In this document: piece after piece, positions 5,204 through 5,353 of the stretch
Layout of the letters: every line of letters begins with the position of its first letter
Position numbering within the stretch: position 1 is the first letter of the stretch
NCBI GenBank assembly: GCA_022572825.1
Contig: JACZVE010000250.1
Coordinates: 1 to 5,353 of the forward strand
Length of the DNA stretch: 5,353 nt
Source: SAR324 cluster bacterium
GTDB lineage: Bacteria > SAR324 > JACQKK01
Reading direction: 5' to 3'
The notes under the pieces: model-generated
The model's input: only the letters and a program-made list of their open reading frames with translations
Told to the model about the DNA's origin: nothing
The model's database searches: none
Made by a program: the position numbers and the translations under genes

Positions 5204-5278
5204 GCCTCACCCCCGGCCCCTCTCCACTGCGTGAGACCTTTGCGTAAGGGCGAGGGCGCGGGGGTTGGGGGGTGAGGC
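5204..5278. repeat. REP-like inverted repeat, second copy
   Basis: The outer arms GCCTCACCCCC (5204-5214) and GGGGGGTGAGGC (5267-5278) are complementary. The inner parts GGCCCCTCTCC and GGCGAGGGCGCGGGGG continue the symmetry imperfectly around a more AT-containing loop (about 5225-5248). It shares CCTCACCCCCG with 656-666 and has the same general layout as the element in the DUF559 gene. It stands alone here, with no DUF559 gene beside it, 135 bases after the stop of the 4700 gene. Confidence 0.85.
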
Positions 5279-5353
5279 TTCACAAACGAAAACACACACT
5301 CACGCGCGAGCCATACCGGTGGCTTGCTGAGCTAAGGTCATAGGCAATATTTA

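Noticed and set aside
5309..5324. Small hairpin AGCCA / TGGCT
   Set aside because: Only 5 bp, with no T-tract and no adjacent gene; expected by chance.
1..5353. CRISPR array, tRNA or rRNA genes
   Set aside because: No regularly spaced repeats and no tRNA- or rRNA-like sequence were seen on either strand.

Overview
The window looks like chromosomal DNA from a high-GC proteobacterium. The left half (about 1-2600) is very GC-rich and carries a succinate dehydrogenase/fumarate reductase locus. The right half is visibly lower in GC and carries a DNA methyltransferase-nuclease gene and a small DNA-binding-type protein. That contrast suggests the right half is an accessory insertion beside a core metabolic operon. 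I cannot name the genus from the sequence alone.

Left part. A truncated membrane-anchor gene (SdhC-like cytochrome b subunit, 3' end only) is followed by a small DUF559 (Vsr-like) endonuclease gene. Next comes an SdhA/FrdA-type flavoprotein gene whose reading frame is disturbed at two places that compensate each other. The last 43 bp of sdhC, up to the first base of its stop codon, are repeated almost perfectly after the DUF559 gene (209-251 and 730-772, one mismatch). The C-terminal codons of the DUF559 gene run through a GC-rich REP-like inverted repeat, and a second member of that repeat family lies at 5204-5278. Together this looks like a one-gene mobile cassette of about 521 bp inserted at the 3' end of sdhC without destroying it. 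No iron-sulfur subunit gene is seen next to sdhA in this window.

Middle part. A short intergenic region (2582-2756) holds a GC hairpin and a possible antisense coding remnant. It separates sdhA from a convergent minus-strand gene (4316-2757) coding for a beta-class (DPPF) DNA methyltransferase fused to a C-terminal Mrr-like nuclease domain. This could be a restriction-modification activity in one polypeptide, in an order unlike the usual type IIG enzymes.

Right part. The 383-bp AT-richer region 4317-4699 has no convincing gene but is rich in dyad symmetry: a bulged hairpin three bases from the methyltransferase start, an ATGTCA-N6-TGACAT operator-like site overlapping a TTGACA box, and a leader hairpin just before the next ribosome binding site. 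It precedes a divergent 122-residue protein with a ribbon-helix-helix-like N-terminus and a CxxC-N15-CxxC zinc-ribbon-like C-terminus. This protein is a candidate regulator of itself and perhaps of the methyltransferase. The window ends in non-coding DNA with the second REP-like element.
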